In this document: one piece after another, positions 18,057 through 26,423 of the stretch | How positions within the stretch are numbered: position 1 is the stretch's first letter | Layout of the letters: each line of letters begins with the position of its first letter | Assembly (NCBI RefSeq): GCF_023380205.1 | Contig: NZ_CP093361.1 | Span: 496,001-560,000, forward strand | Direction: 5' to 3' | Source of the DNA: Nicoliella spurrieriana | Lineage (GTDB): Bacteria > Bacillota > Bacilli > Lactobacillales > Lactobacillaceae | Length of the DNA: 64,000 nucleotides | Notes under the pieces: generated by a model | What the model saw: only the letters and a program-made list of their open reading frames with translations | Database searches by the model: none | What the model was told of the DNA's origin: nothing | Made by a program: the position numbers and the translations under genes

Positions 18057-19319
18057 TTAAATGCTTGGCGCATTATCCTCTTTATTTCTCAATAGACTTG
18101 AGAGATAGATCAATCCTGCAGCAACGACTCCAATGATCAAGATTACCCATACTGCGGGGGCCATTGTTGATGAACCATCTTGGTAGTAAAGGGAGTTATT
18201 GAACATTTGAAGACTGAAGCGTAGTGGGAGCCAACTGTAAATGAAGGTTCTGTAGAATGAACCGAGCATTTCTGGAGCATAGCTCATCATCGAAGTGGAG
18301 AAAATCCAAATAACGATTAGAATTGGCCAACCACCCAATCCGGTCCAATCGAGGACGGTCGTTTGAATCAGGTAGAAGACAAACATATTGAAGAATAGTA
18401 GTAGAATTACCTGACCTACGTTCGGGAATGGAACTCCATAAGCAACTAATAATAGGTAAATAGTAACTGAAAGGATGATTGACATTACAGCGCCTGAAAG
18501 CATTTGACTATTAATTTCAGAAATTGAGAAACGGCCATCTGGGCTGGTCTTCTTGTGTTCACGCCATAATAGGATGGCAGGAATCATGGAACCAAACCAT
18601 GCAAGGACCACGAGCAACATTGGTGCGGCCCCACGGGCACTCTTACTAGGAATCTTGTGAACGTTAGTGGTTTTTACGTTAATTGATTGGTTAACAGTCG
18701 CCCATTGAGCAGCCGTTAATGAAACGTTTTGCTTAGCAAGAACGGCTTGCTTTTGTTGGGTAATTCTTTGATTCAAAGCTTGCCCCATTTGAGGAAGGGC
18801 AGTTGTCAATGCGTTTGCGGCAGTGGCGTTCATCCCTTGGTTAATGATAACGTCGATGCCAGCAGTTGTTGGCTTCTTTTGTAAGGTTGCAGTCGCAGCC
18901 TTTAGTTGTGCTTCCATTTGGGTCGGGAGCGCAGTTGCCTTTTGTTTAGCAGCAGTTAGTTTTTGGCTAATGATGGTGGCCTTCAAGTAATTTTGCTGGT
19001 CAGTTAAGTTAGTGTCAAAATCTTTTTTGATCACCACAGCGCCATAGTACTTCTTATTCTTGAAGCCCTGATTAAGTTCAGATTCCTTCTTAACGTGGAT
19101 CCACTTAATAGCGGATGATTTCTTATCGAACTTCTTTTTCAATTGGTGTTCAATTTTATTACTGGTCGTGCCGTTTGAACTATTTACCAATGCAACCGGA
19201 AGTTGTTTCATCTTCATGGTGGTATTGGTACCAACCTGTGCGACTGAGAATAGTCCAAGAACTACGATCATTAAAATGGCGTATAGCCAAAATGCTTTAC
19301 TCTTAATTACTTTAAACAT
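18057..19319 (-). CDS. ABC-2/YhgE-Pip type membrane permease
   Basis: 420 residues with the typical topology: one TM near the N-terminus (FWLYAILMIVVLGLFSV), a long extracellular domain (about 30-220) rich in Lys/Thr/Gln, then five TM helices. This matches the ABC2_membrane_3/YhgE family, usually exporters involved in phage receptor, drug or envelope functions. No ATPase lies next to it. It follows the tetR gene and is probably controlled by it. Confidence 0.78.
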   Translation of the reverse strand: MFKVIKSKAFWLYAILMIVVLGLFSVAQVGTNTTMKMKQLPVALVNSSNGTTSNKIEHQLKKKFDKKSSAIKWIHVKKESELNQGFKNKKYYGAVVIKKDFDTNLTDQQNYLKATIISQKLTAAKQKATALPTQMEAQLKAATATLQKKPTTAGIDVIINQGMNATAANALTTALPQMGQALNQRITQQKQAVLAKQNVSLTAAQWATVNQSINVKTTNVHKIPSKSARGAAPMLLVVLAWFGSMIPAILLWREHKKTSPDGRFSISEINSQMLSGAVMSIILSVTIYLLLVAYGVPFPNVGQVILLLFFNMFVFYLIQTTVLDWTGLGGWPILIVIWIFSTSMMSYAPEMLGSFYRTFIYSWLPLRFSLQMFNNSLYYQDGSSTMAPAVWVILIIGVVAAGLIYLSSLLRNKEDNAPSI

Positions 19320-19417
19320 ATTAACGATCTCCTTTAGAATTAATTTATCTTTCTATCTAATATCTTAAATTATTCTAAAGCAGATTCAATCATCAATTTA
19401 CGATAAATGTCTTATTT

Positions 19418-19993
19418 TCAAAATAAACCTAAAATCCCCTTACTGGTAACAGCTTGAGTGAATGCGATTACCTGTTCATTGTTATATTGGGGATTATTGA
19501 TCCACAGTTTAATGATCCCCACGATTCCGTTAGCGTGGTAACTACTCAGCAAGTTAGCTTCTTGGAGCGAAAGATTGGGATTTATTTCCATTAACGAGTT
19601 CCGGACTAATTCAATCATTTTAGCTGCTAATCTGTCATCAAAGCCGCTTTTTGACTGGGGATTGAGTAAAATTTGTAACTGTTCCTTATCATCTGCAAAA
19701 ATCTGGATGATATTACGGACGTTTTCATCGGCAAAAAAGGAATGGCTTTTCTGAAAATCAGAAATCATTTTATAACGATGGGCTTCTAATCTAGCGATGA
19801 TTTGATTTTCATAAAATTCCACTAGTGCTTCTTTATCAACAAAGTAACGGTAGAACGTACTCCGATTAACTTTGGCTTGAGCAGTAATCTCGTTAATCGA
19901 AATTCGATTGAGGGGCTTCTTAGATAACAGTTTTAAGGTCACGTCAATTAGTTTCTGGCGTGTTTGGTTTGCTTTATTAGCATAAATTCCGAT
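19418..19993 (-). CDS. TetR family regulator with apparent AUC start
   Basis: The HTH region NRISINEITAQAKVNRSTFYRYFVDKEALVEFYEN is a clear TetR_N domain; the C-terminus resembles the DhaS-type TetR_C domain. An ORF from the GTG at 19942 would lack the first helix; the in-frame sequence ANQTRQKLIDVTLKLLSKK upstream completes it. The only start suited to the perfect ribosome site AAGGAGGTC (20008-20000) is ATC at 19993, 8 nt away. No ATG, GTG or TTG occurs in frame between. Likely autoregulator and repressor of the permease behind it. Confidence 0.8.
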   Translation of the reverse strand: MGIYANKANQTRQKLIDVTLKLLSKKPLNRISINEITAQAKVNRSTFYRYFVDKEALVEFYENQIIARLEAHRYKMISDFQKSHSFFADENVRNIIQIFADDKEQLQILLNPQSKSGFDDRLAAKMIELVRNSLMEINPNLSLQEANLLSSYHANGIVGIIKLWINNPQYNNEQVIAFTQAVTSKGILGLF

Positions 19994-20015
19994 GGGAAGG
20001 ACCTCCTTGATGAGA

Positions 20016-20056
20016 CTAAAAGGAGCTACTGGATTGACCAGTAGCTCCTGAAAAGA
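20016..20056 (-). terminator. Intrinsic terminator of the amino-acid permease operon
   Basis: GGAGCTACTGG / CCAGTAGCTCC stem, 5-nt loop, followed on the minus strand by TTTTAGT. It separates the permease gene from tetR. Confidence 0.88.
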
Positions 20057-20070
20057 TGTGCTTTTATTTA

Positions 20071-21543
20071 TTATTTATTTCTCATTTCTTGATTTAAATC
20101 TTGGTTTTCCTCAGTATCACGTTGATCAGCAATCGTTGAATTAGCGTGGGTAATACTGTAAGTGAAGTAAATGATAACTCCAATAACGAACCAAACTAAT
20201 GAGTAAATCTTAGCTTCAACATCAAGACCCCAGAAGATTACGAGAGAACCTAAGAAACCAAGGGCAGGGAAGATGGGGTAGAATGGAGCTCTAAATGGAG
20301 CAACTGGTAAGTCCTTACCTTCCCGCTTTCTAAGTGGGTACATTGCAAGTGATACGAACATGAATGCAATCAAAGTCCCAGTAGAAATCAATTCAGCTAG
20401 GAATGTGAATGGGAAGACCCCACCCATTACGATTCCTACAATCGTGATGATCCAAAGAGCAGTACTTGGCAAGTGGTTCTTGTTAAGCTTACCAACACCC
20501 TTTGGTAGCATCTTGTCACGACCGAATGAGTAAATCAACCGTGAACCAGCCATCATCATGGCGATCAATGCAGTGAACATTCCAAGCACAGCAACTGCAG
20601 TAACCACTGAAGCGATGATAACGTGACCTTGTTGTCTCAATGCCCAACCAACTGGTTCTGCATTGTTAGCGTAGTTGGTGTATTTGAACATCCCAACCAA
20701 TACTAATGACACACAGACGAAGAAGATGGTTCCGATAATTAATGAACCGATGATTCCACGTGGCATCGTCTTCTTAGGGTTCTTGGCTTCAGCAGAATTA
20801 GAAGCAATTGAATCAAATCCAATGTAGGATAGGAAGATAGTGGAAGCTCCGGCGTAGATTCCTTGCCAACCACCAAAGTCAGTGCCTGGCTTGTGAGCAG
20901 GGACGAATGGAACGTAGTTTTGCGCCTTGATCGCAGTCGCACCAACGACGATGAACGTAACGATAGCAAGTAGCTTAAGTACAACCAATAGGTTCGCAAC
21001 CTTAGAACTCTTATCATCACCTAAGAATAGGATGAAGGAAACAATTGCAACGGTTAGAACGGCGATGATATCAACCACCCCACCGTTAGTTCCTAATCCA
21101 AATGCAAGTGCATTTGGTAATTTCCAGCCCAATGGCGAAATTAATCCTTGCACATTGGCGGATAGCCCGGATGCCACGAAGGCAACGGCAATTAAGTATT
21201 CAGCTAGCAACGCCCAACCGACGATCCAGCCCCAGAACTTTCCAAAGACCACGCTGACCCATGAATAAGCGGATCCAGCAAATGGTAATGATGACGCCAT
21301 TTCGGCATAGTTTAAAGCAACTAATCCAGCCACGATGGCCGCAACTAGATATGAAAACACAACCGCTGGACCGGTATGTTGCGCAGCAACAATTCCGGGC
21401 AACGTAAAGATTGAAGTCGAAAGGATGGTTCCAAGTCCTAACGCCAAGAAGTCCTTAACGGTAAGCTTCTTTTCGAGGGCCTGATCCTTTTGTTGATAAA
21501 AGTGGAAGTCCACTTTTTCATTCATTTTTTTCCATACTGACAT
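20071..21543 (-). CDS. APC family amino acid permease
   Basis: 490 residues, about 12 TM helices, with the APC signature GLGTILSTSIFTLPGIVAAQ in helix 1 and SYIGFDSIASNSAEAKNPKKTMPRGI in helix 6 to loop 7. It resembles the cationic/branched amino-acid YfnA-type carriers. The ATG at 21543 is 8 nt behind AAAGGAG, and a TTG two codons earlier is rejected. It lies 20 bp downstream of the epimerase gene in the same transcript, so it probably moves that enzyme's substrate or product. Confidence 0.88.
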   Translation of the reverse strand: MSVWKKMNEKVDFHFYQQKDQALEKKLTVKDFLALGLGTILSTSIFTLPGIVAAQHTGPAVVFSYLVAAIVAGLVALNYAEMASSLPFAGSAYSWVSVVFGKFWGWIVGWALLAEYLIAVAFVASGLSANVQGLISPLGWKLPNALAFGLGTNGGVVDIIAVLTVAIVSFILFLGDDKSSKVANLLVVLKLLAIVTFIVVGATAIKAQNYVPFVPAHKPGTDFGGWQGIYAGASTIFLSYIGFDSIASNSAEAKNPKKTMPRGIIGSLIIGTIFFVCVSLVLVGMFKYTNYANNAEPVGWALRQQGHVIIASVVTAVAVLGMFTALIAMMMAGSRLIYSFGRDKMLPKGVGKLNKNHLPSTALWIITIVGIVMGGVFPFTFLAELISTGTLIAFMFVSLAMYPLRKREGKDLPVAPFRAPFYPIFPALGFLGSLVIFWGLDVEAKIYSLVWFVIGVIIYFTYSITHANSTIADQRDTEENQDLNQEMRNK

Positions 21544-21563
21544 AGACAAAACTCCTTTGTATT

Positions 21564-22907
21564 TTACCAGCCGATTCCCTTAAGAGCGGCCGACTCTTTT
21601 ATTTTACCATTTTTTAAGTCTTCCATGGCATGTTTTATGATTTCTAATCCGCTTGTTAATTCATCTTCGGTGATGACTAACGGAGGCTGAAACCGTAAGA
21701 TGTTACCACGGACGGTAATCATTAGGGCCCCTAATTCAAAAATCCGGTAAATTAACTTAGTCGCAGCAAGCCCATCGGCCTTACCGGTTTTGGGATCAAC
21801 AATGTCAATTCCACCATTTAATCCGTATAATCGGACGTCACCGATAAAATCGAATTGCTTTGCGAGGGATTGAAAGTATTTTTCAGCAACAAGCCCCAGG
21901 TCGTGACTGCGTTGAACGAGGTGTTCTTCTTCAATCACATCTAATGTCGCATTGGCTGCAGCCGTCGTCACCGGGTTACCAGCTGTCGTGTAGACATTCC
22001 CTGGTGCATCTAAGGCATCGATGACCTCCTTGCGACCGACCACAGCGCTAAGTGGTAATCCGGACGCAATGGACTTACCAACCGCGATTAAATCAGGGGT
22101 AACTTCTGGGAAGTGGTCGATTGACCACATTTTACCAGTCCGACCCATTCCCTGGTTGACCTCATCCACCGCTAATAAAATGCCATTAGCATGGGCAAAT
22201 TCGGCGACTTGATTTAAGTAGCGTTCTGGCACCTTAGCGAACCCACCATCACCTTGAATAGCCTCGATTTCAATCAATGCGGTTTCATCGGCAGGCAGGT
22301 AGGTATCAAATGGTAATTTGAAGGCTTCAAACATCCGATCAATGAACGCATCTTCGCTTTCGCCAGCATGCCGATACCAAGGACTAGGAAATGGCACTTT
22401 AACGACGCCCGGTAAGAGGGGGCCAATTTTTCTAGTCATGTTTAAACTGACGCCTGAAGTGGTAATCGAACCATAGGTGGATCCATGGTAAGCACCGGTA
22501 AAGCTAACTATGTATTGCCGACCCGTGTAGGCACGTGCATACTTGATAATTGCATCATTAGCATCAGAACCCGAATTCCCCCAGGTTACCTTAGCGGGAC
22601 CATCAATCGGGGCGATTTCAGCAAGCCGTTTGGCTAACTTAACCTCCGGTTCGTTTGCGAAGTAGGCAGGCGTATATTGAATTAGCTTACTAGCTTGCTC
22701 CTGAATCTCCTTAACGACTTTGGGATGTGAATGACCGGTATTGGTAGAAGATGCACTCGATAGTAAATCGATGTATTGATTTCCATCAGCATCGGTTAAA
22801 ATTGCACCTTGCCCTGATTCGATTACGATATCAAAGTACTTAATTCTAGAACCCTTAGCAAAGTACTGATGTTCTTCGTCCATCAAATGCTTGTTATCAT
22901 CAGTCAT
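21564..22907 (-). CDS. Isoleucine 2-epimerase-like PLP enzyme (class III aminotransferase fold)
   Basis: 447 residues. Motifs: TWGNSGSDANDAIIKYARAYTGRQYIVSF, LLAVDEVNQGMGRTGKMW (PLP Asp), AVGKSIASGLPLSAVVG (Schiff-base Lys), GNILRFQPPLVI and the ending KGIGW. These match the Lentilactobacillus buchneri isoleucine 2-epimerase from memory, more closely than generic GABA or ornithine aminotransferases; that enzyme interconverts L-Ile and D-allo-Ile (also Val, Leu). Start at 22907 lies 10 nt after AAGGAGG. Co-transcribed with the amino-acid permease. Confidence 0.82.
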   Translation of the reverse strand: MTDDNKHLMDEEHQYFAKGSRIKYFDIVIESGQGAILTDADGNQYIDLLSSASSTNTGHSHPKVVKEIQEQASKLIQYTPAYFANEPEVKLAKRLAEIAPIDGPAKVTWGNSGSDANDAIIKYARAYTGRQYIVSFTGAYHGSTYGSITTSGVSLNMTRKIGPLLPGVVKVPFPSPWYRHAGESEDAFIDRMFEAFKLPFDTYLPADETALIEIEAIQGDGGFAKVPERYLNQVAEFAHANGILLAVDEVNQGMGRTGKMWSIDHFPEVTPDLIAVGKSIASGLPLSAVVGRKEVIDALDAPGNVYTTAGNPVTTAAANATLDVIEEEHLVQRSHDLGLVAEKYFQSLAKQFDFIGDVRLYGLNGGIDIVDPKTGKADGLAATKLIYRIFELGALMITVRGNILRFQPPLVITEDELTSGLEIIKHAMEDLKNGKIKESAALKGIGW

Positions 22908-23062
22908 ATTGAGCATTCCTCCTTTGATAATTTCATCATAATTTAATGTTATAAATGTTAAAATTATGATTTTATAATCAGTTTTTAATTATATATCAAT
23001 TGCTTAAAATGTCAATCATGTTTTTGGTTTCGAAGTCACTTAATATTAGAAATACTTATGTA

Positions 23063-23097
23063 AAAAAACACTGCCCAGCAACGAGCAGCGTTTTAGC
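23063..23097 (-). terminator. Terminator of the single-CAP gene
   Basis: Minus strand AAAACGCTGCTCGTTGCTGGGCAGTGTTTTTTT: stem with one mismatch and a seven-T tract, right behind the stop codon. Confidence 0.75.
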
Positions 23098-23100
23098 ATG

Positions 23101-24222
23101 TTATTTATAGTAATTACCAAATTCCATTGCGAGATAGACGTCATTGGTTCCTGAAACGGTGTAGACACTAATCCCGACTTCCTTATTATTAGCATCCATG
23201 TCGTTAATGTAGTGACCATGTTCATTCCCGTCATTATTTTCAGGACCTTCAGCTTGAAATGCGTTGATGATCTTAGCACTAACGGTGCTAGGGGTATCGC
23301 CATCAGTGTAGAAACTTTTCCCGAGGTTTTCTGACAGTGAATATGAGTGACTATCAATGTCTAAGCCGAGTTGTTGGGCATCATCGAATGCAATTAACTG
23401 CCCATTACTATCCCAGTGATTGAAATTAGTGGCGATTTGTTGGGCCCGCATTTGCGCAATTTTAGTGAGTTGATCATTAATGATCAATGCTGGCAGTCCT
23501 GCGGTGGCCCGGGCACTGTTAACCTGATTCAAAGCAGCTTGGGCGGTGGCAGCAAGGACGGTGGAGTTATTCCAATTATCAGTGGATTGGTTAATGGCAC
23601 TCAAAACGTCGCTGCTTGGGTTGTTAGTGGCAGCATTGGTATAATCCATGTTTGCAATCGAAGTCGCTGCATTGGCGGCGCTGGCATCGACTGAACTACT
23701 GGAGGTAGCGCTGCTAAAAGTAGTGGTATAATTGCTTGAATTATTGGCAGTATTTGCAGAGCTAGCGTTAGTGGAAGCACTGCTGGAACTAGTAGTAGCA
23801 TTGCTTAAGCTAGCAATGGCGCTTCCCAGATTATTGGCACTACTTGAACTCGCTTGACTAGCTGTTTGATTGTTACTAGTAGTAGCGACTTTTTTTCTTA
23901 CCTTAGTGGTGGTAGTCGTTGTTGTGACCTTGTCCAGGTTACTGAGCTTGAACCAACCCACTTTATTGCCGTTATTTGTCAAAAGGGCGTATCTGATTCC
24001 GCGAACTGAGCTAAAGGAAGCAGCTAAAAACGCCCCCCTTAACTTAAAGTTCTTTTGACCCTTGACCTTACTTGAAGTGGGGAGTTGATTGTATTTTACC
24101 ACCCGGCTAGTTCTAGCCTTATATGTAATCGTTTTGGTAACCTTAGCATGCGCAGCAAGTGGCACCGTAGAAAGTAGTGTGGCGGCTGTAATTCCAGAAA
24201 TGAAGTATTTTTTTATTTTCAT
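23101..24222 (-). CDS. Secreted CAP-domain protein
   Basis: 373 residues. Signal peptide (1-26, ending AAHA), an SH3-like/SLAP-like segment (about 27-105) with VRGIRYALLTNNGNKVGWFKLSNL, a low-complexity Ser/Thr/Asn/Ala linker (110-215), and a C-terminal CAP/SCP domain (about 225-373): AALNQVNSARATAGLPALII, NFNHWDSNGQL, GPENNDGNEHGHYINDMD. CAP proteins of lactobacilli are extracellular and of uncertain biochemical role. SD AGGGGTCC; transcribed alone, between terminators. Confidence 0.85.
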   Translation of the reverse strand: MKIKKYFISGITAATLLSTVPLAAHAKVTKTITYKARTSRVVKYNQLPTSSKVKGQKNFKLRGAFLAASFSSVRGIRYALLTNNGNKVGWFKLSNLDKVTTTTTTTKVRKKVATTSNNQTASQASSSSANNLGSAIASLSNATTSSSSASTNASSANTANNSSNYTTTFSSATSSSSVDASAANAATSIANMDYTNAATNNPSSDVLSAINQSTDNWNNSTVLAATAQAALNQVNSARATAGLPALIINDQLTKIAQMRAQQIATNFNHWDSNGQLIAFDDAQQLGLDIDSHSYSLSENLGKSFYTDGDTPSTVSAKIINAFQAEGPENNDGNEHGHYINDMDANNKEVGISVYTVSGTNDVYLAMEFGNYYK

Positions 24223-24299
24223 AAATAGGACCCCTAAAAATTAATTATAGTGTTAACAATGATTAGTATAACTTATTTTCATGAATGGTTACAATTTTG

Positions 24300-24336
24300 C
24301 GAAAAATAAAAAGGAAATCAATTCGATTTCCTTCGT
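24300..24336 (-). terminator. Terminator of the double-CAP gene
   Basis: AAGGAAATC / GATTTCCTT with TTTTTATTTTT on the minus strand. Confidence 0.85.
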
Positions 24337-24345
24337 ATCTATATT

Positions 24346-26223
24346 TTATCCATTATATCCAAAGTCAACTGCAAGGTATGTGTTGCCAGAATTGGGATCA
24401 TAGCTAAACCCGATGCCGACCGCGTTAAATTCAGTGGACATATCATTTTCATAGTGACCGTGTTCTTGACCATCACCATTATCGGGTCCTTCGGATTGGA
24501 ACATGTCGATGCCCTGAGCACCAGCAGCTTGGATGGTATCTGCCGGATTGCCCTGGGCAATGTTTTCACCCCAGGTCCCAAACGGGTCATCTGACCATGA
24601 GTACCCCAGTTGTTCAGCGTCTTTTTGTGCATATATGGTGCCGGATGAATCTCGATGGTTAAAGTCTGCTATTAAATCATTGGAACGCATCTCTGCGACC
24701 TTGGCTAATTTAGGATCCCACTGCAAGGCCGGTAATCCAGCTTTGGACCGGGCTTGATTGAGTTCGTTGAACGCCGCCTGAGCTGCAGCTTGCCTAGTGC
24801 TATCACTAGTCCAATTAATGGTTGAACTAGGGTCTTGCTCATTTGATGACGTCTGATTATCATTAGAAGCTTCTTGAGCATTTGTTGCTGTCTGGTTATC
24901 ACTAGAAGTCCCTTGATTATTTGCAAATGGACTGTAATTATTCATGTTATTCAGCTGATTGTTATTACTATTATTGGCACTTTGGGTGCTATTAGCACTG
25001 TTATCAGCATTACTAGTGCTCTGGTTGCTACCAACACTGACGGGATTCCCATTTGCATCCACCGTAAAGGTATTGCCATTAATGGTGGTGGAATTACCAT
25101 TGCCGTCAGTAGCGGTGATGGTATGACTAATTTTGACGCCACCGTTATCATCACTAGGTTGAGTCGTGGTGGTATTCGGGGTAGGGGTCGTTACGCTACT
25201 CTGGGTCCCATTATTGTTAGCATTAGGTGTGGAGTAATTGGCACTGGCTGGGGTAGTTGATGAACTAGTGTTGTTGTTATTCCCGACCCCAAAATCAACG
25301 GCAAGGTAGGTATTTTGCGAAGCGGGGTCGTACTTGAAGCCGATGCCGACCTGATTAAATGATGTCGACATATCATTTTCGTAGTGGCCGTGTTCGTTGC
25401 CATCATTATTTTCGGGCCCTTCAGATTGAAACGACTTGATGCCCTGTTGACCAGCCGTTTGGGGCGTATCGGTATCGCCAACGTAGCCCTGGTAAATGTT
25501 TTCCCCCCAGGTCCCGAATGGACTTTGGTTGCCACTATAACCTAGCTGTTTTGCAGTCGTCTCGAACGCTAAATTGCCATTGGAATCATAGTGTGAGAAA
25601 TTAGAAACGAGTTGGCTCGCCCGTAAATTAGCGACTTGGGCTAACTTTTGATTTAATTGGAATGCCGGTAGTCCCGCTTGGGTCCGGACTTGATTTAAGT
25701 AGGTGAGCGCTGCTTGCACGGCTAGCTGGGTATTATTGGTGTCGTTCCAATTGATTGTTGATGAATTGTTGTTGCTACTTGCACTTAACGGACTGGTCAA
25801 ATTGTGATTGGATGTGTCACTGCTGGAACTGCTGCTAGCATTGTCCGTGTTACTATCATCATTAGAATTACTAGTGGCATCATTATTACCAGTGGGCGTT
25901 GCTGAATGTTGCTTAGCTTTAGCTTTAGCCTTAACCTTAGTCAACTGATCAAATTGGACCCACTTGCTGCCCACCTTAGCATATTTAACGTGGTGGACGG
26001 TCTTTACTTTATGGACCTTAACGTGAACCCCTTTAAGATCATACTTAACGGTCTTTTTAACGTGCTTGAACTTGCCCTTGGCGTTCGGTAATTGAGAATA
26101 ATAGTGGACCGTGTTTACTTTATATTGGTATGTAGTGGTGTTAGCGGAGACGGTCGCCGTGGCTGTCCATCCACCAATTAAGACTGCAGTTAAACCAACG
26201 GTTAGATATTTACTAAACTTCAT
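24346..26223 (-). CDS. Secreted protein with two CAP domains
   Basis: 625 residues. Signal peptide (1-28), SH3-like Lys-rich segment (about 30-105, VKYAKVGSKWVQFDQLTKV), Ser/Asn linker, CAP domain 1 (about 165-315), a second low-complexity Asn/Thr/Ser linker (320-465), and CAP domain 2 (about 475-625). Both domains keep the same core: SFQSEGPENNDGNEHGHYEN in the first and MFQSEGPDNGDGQEHGHYEN in the second, and both end in YLAVDFG. Domain architecture is that of the neighbouring single-CAP protein plus an internal duplication. Downstream neighbour is the single-CAP gene; each has its own terminator. Confidence 0.85.
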   Translation of the reverse strand: MKFSKYLTVGLTAVLIGGWTATATVSANTTTYQYKVNTVHYYSQLPNAKGKFKHVKKTVKYDLKGVHVKVHKVKTVHHVKYAKVGSKWVQFDQLTKVKAKAKAKQHSATPTGNNDATSNSNDDSNTDNASSSSSSDTSNHNLTSPLSASSNNNSSTINWNDTNNTQLAVQAALTYLNQVRTQAGLPAFQLNQKLAQVANLRASQLVSNFSHYDSNGNLAFETTAKQLGYSGNQSPFGTWGENIYQGYVGDTDTPQTAGQQGIKSFQSEGPENNDGNEHGHYENDMSTSFNQVGIGFKYDPASQNTYLAVDFGVGNNNNTSSSTTPASANYSTPNANNNGTQSSVTTPTPNTTTTQPSDDNGGVKISHTITATDGNGNSTTINGNTFTVDANGNPVSVGSNQSTSNADNSANSTQSANNSNNNQLNNMNNYSPFANNQGTSSDNQTATNAQEASNDNQTSSNEQDPSSTINWTSDSTRQAAAQAAFNELNQARSKAGLPALQWDPKLAKVAEMRSNDLIADFNHRDSSGTIYAQKDAEQLGYSWSDDPFGTWGENIAQGNPADTIQAAGAQGIDMFQSEGPDNGDGQEHGHYENDMSTEFNAVGIGFSYDPNSGNTYLAVDFGYNG

Positions 26224-26308
26224 TGATTAATCACTCCTAATATTATGCTATTAAATAAATTGTTTACGATACTTTTAGGATACACGCTGTGATATTTAAA
26301 AACAATTA

Positions 26309-26345
26309 AAAAGTGGGGCCAATTCAAATGAATTAACCCCACTTA
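26309..26345 (-). terminator. Terminator of the copY-copB operon
   Basis: AAGTGGGG / CCCCACTT stem with inner AATTCA/TGAATT pairing; TTTTTAATTG follows on the minus strand. Confidence 0.85.
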
Positions 26346-26423
26346 GTTCGATATATCCAATTAATGTCCTTGTTTAACTTTTATAATAGTCGCTTTATTG
26401 AAAACCGCAAGTAAATTGCTTTC

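Noticed and set aside
24874..25260. Plus-strand ORF opposite the double-CAP gene
   Set aside because: Low-complexity antisense frame without a ribosome site.
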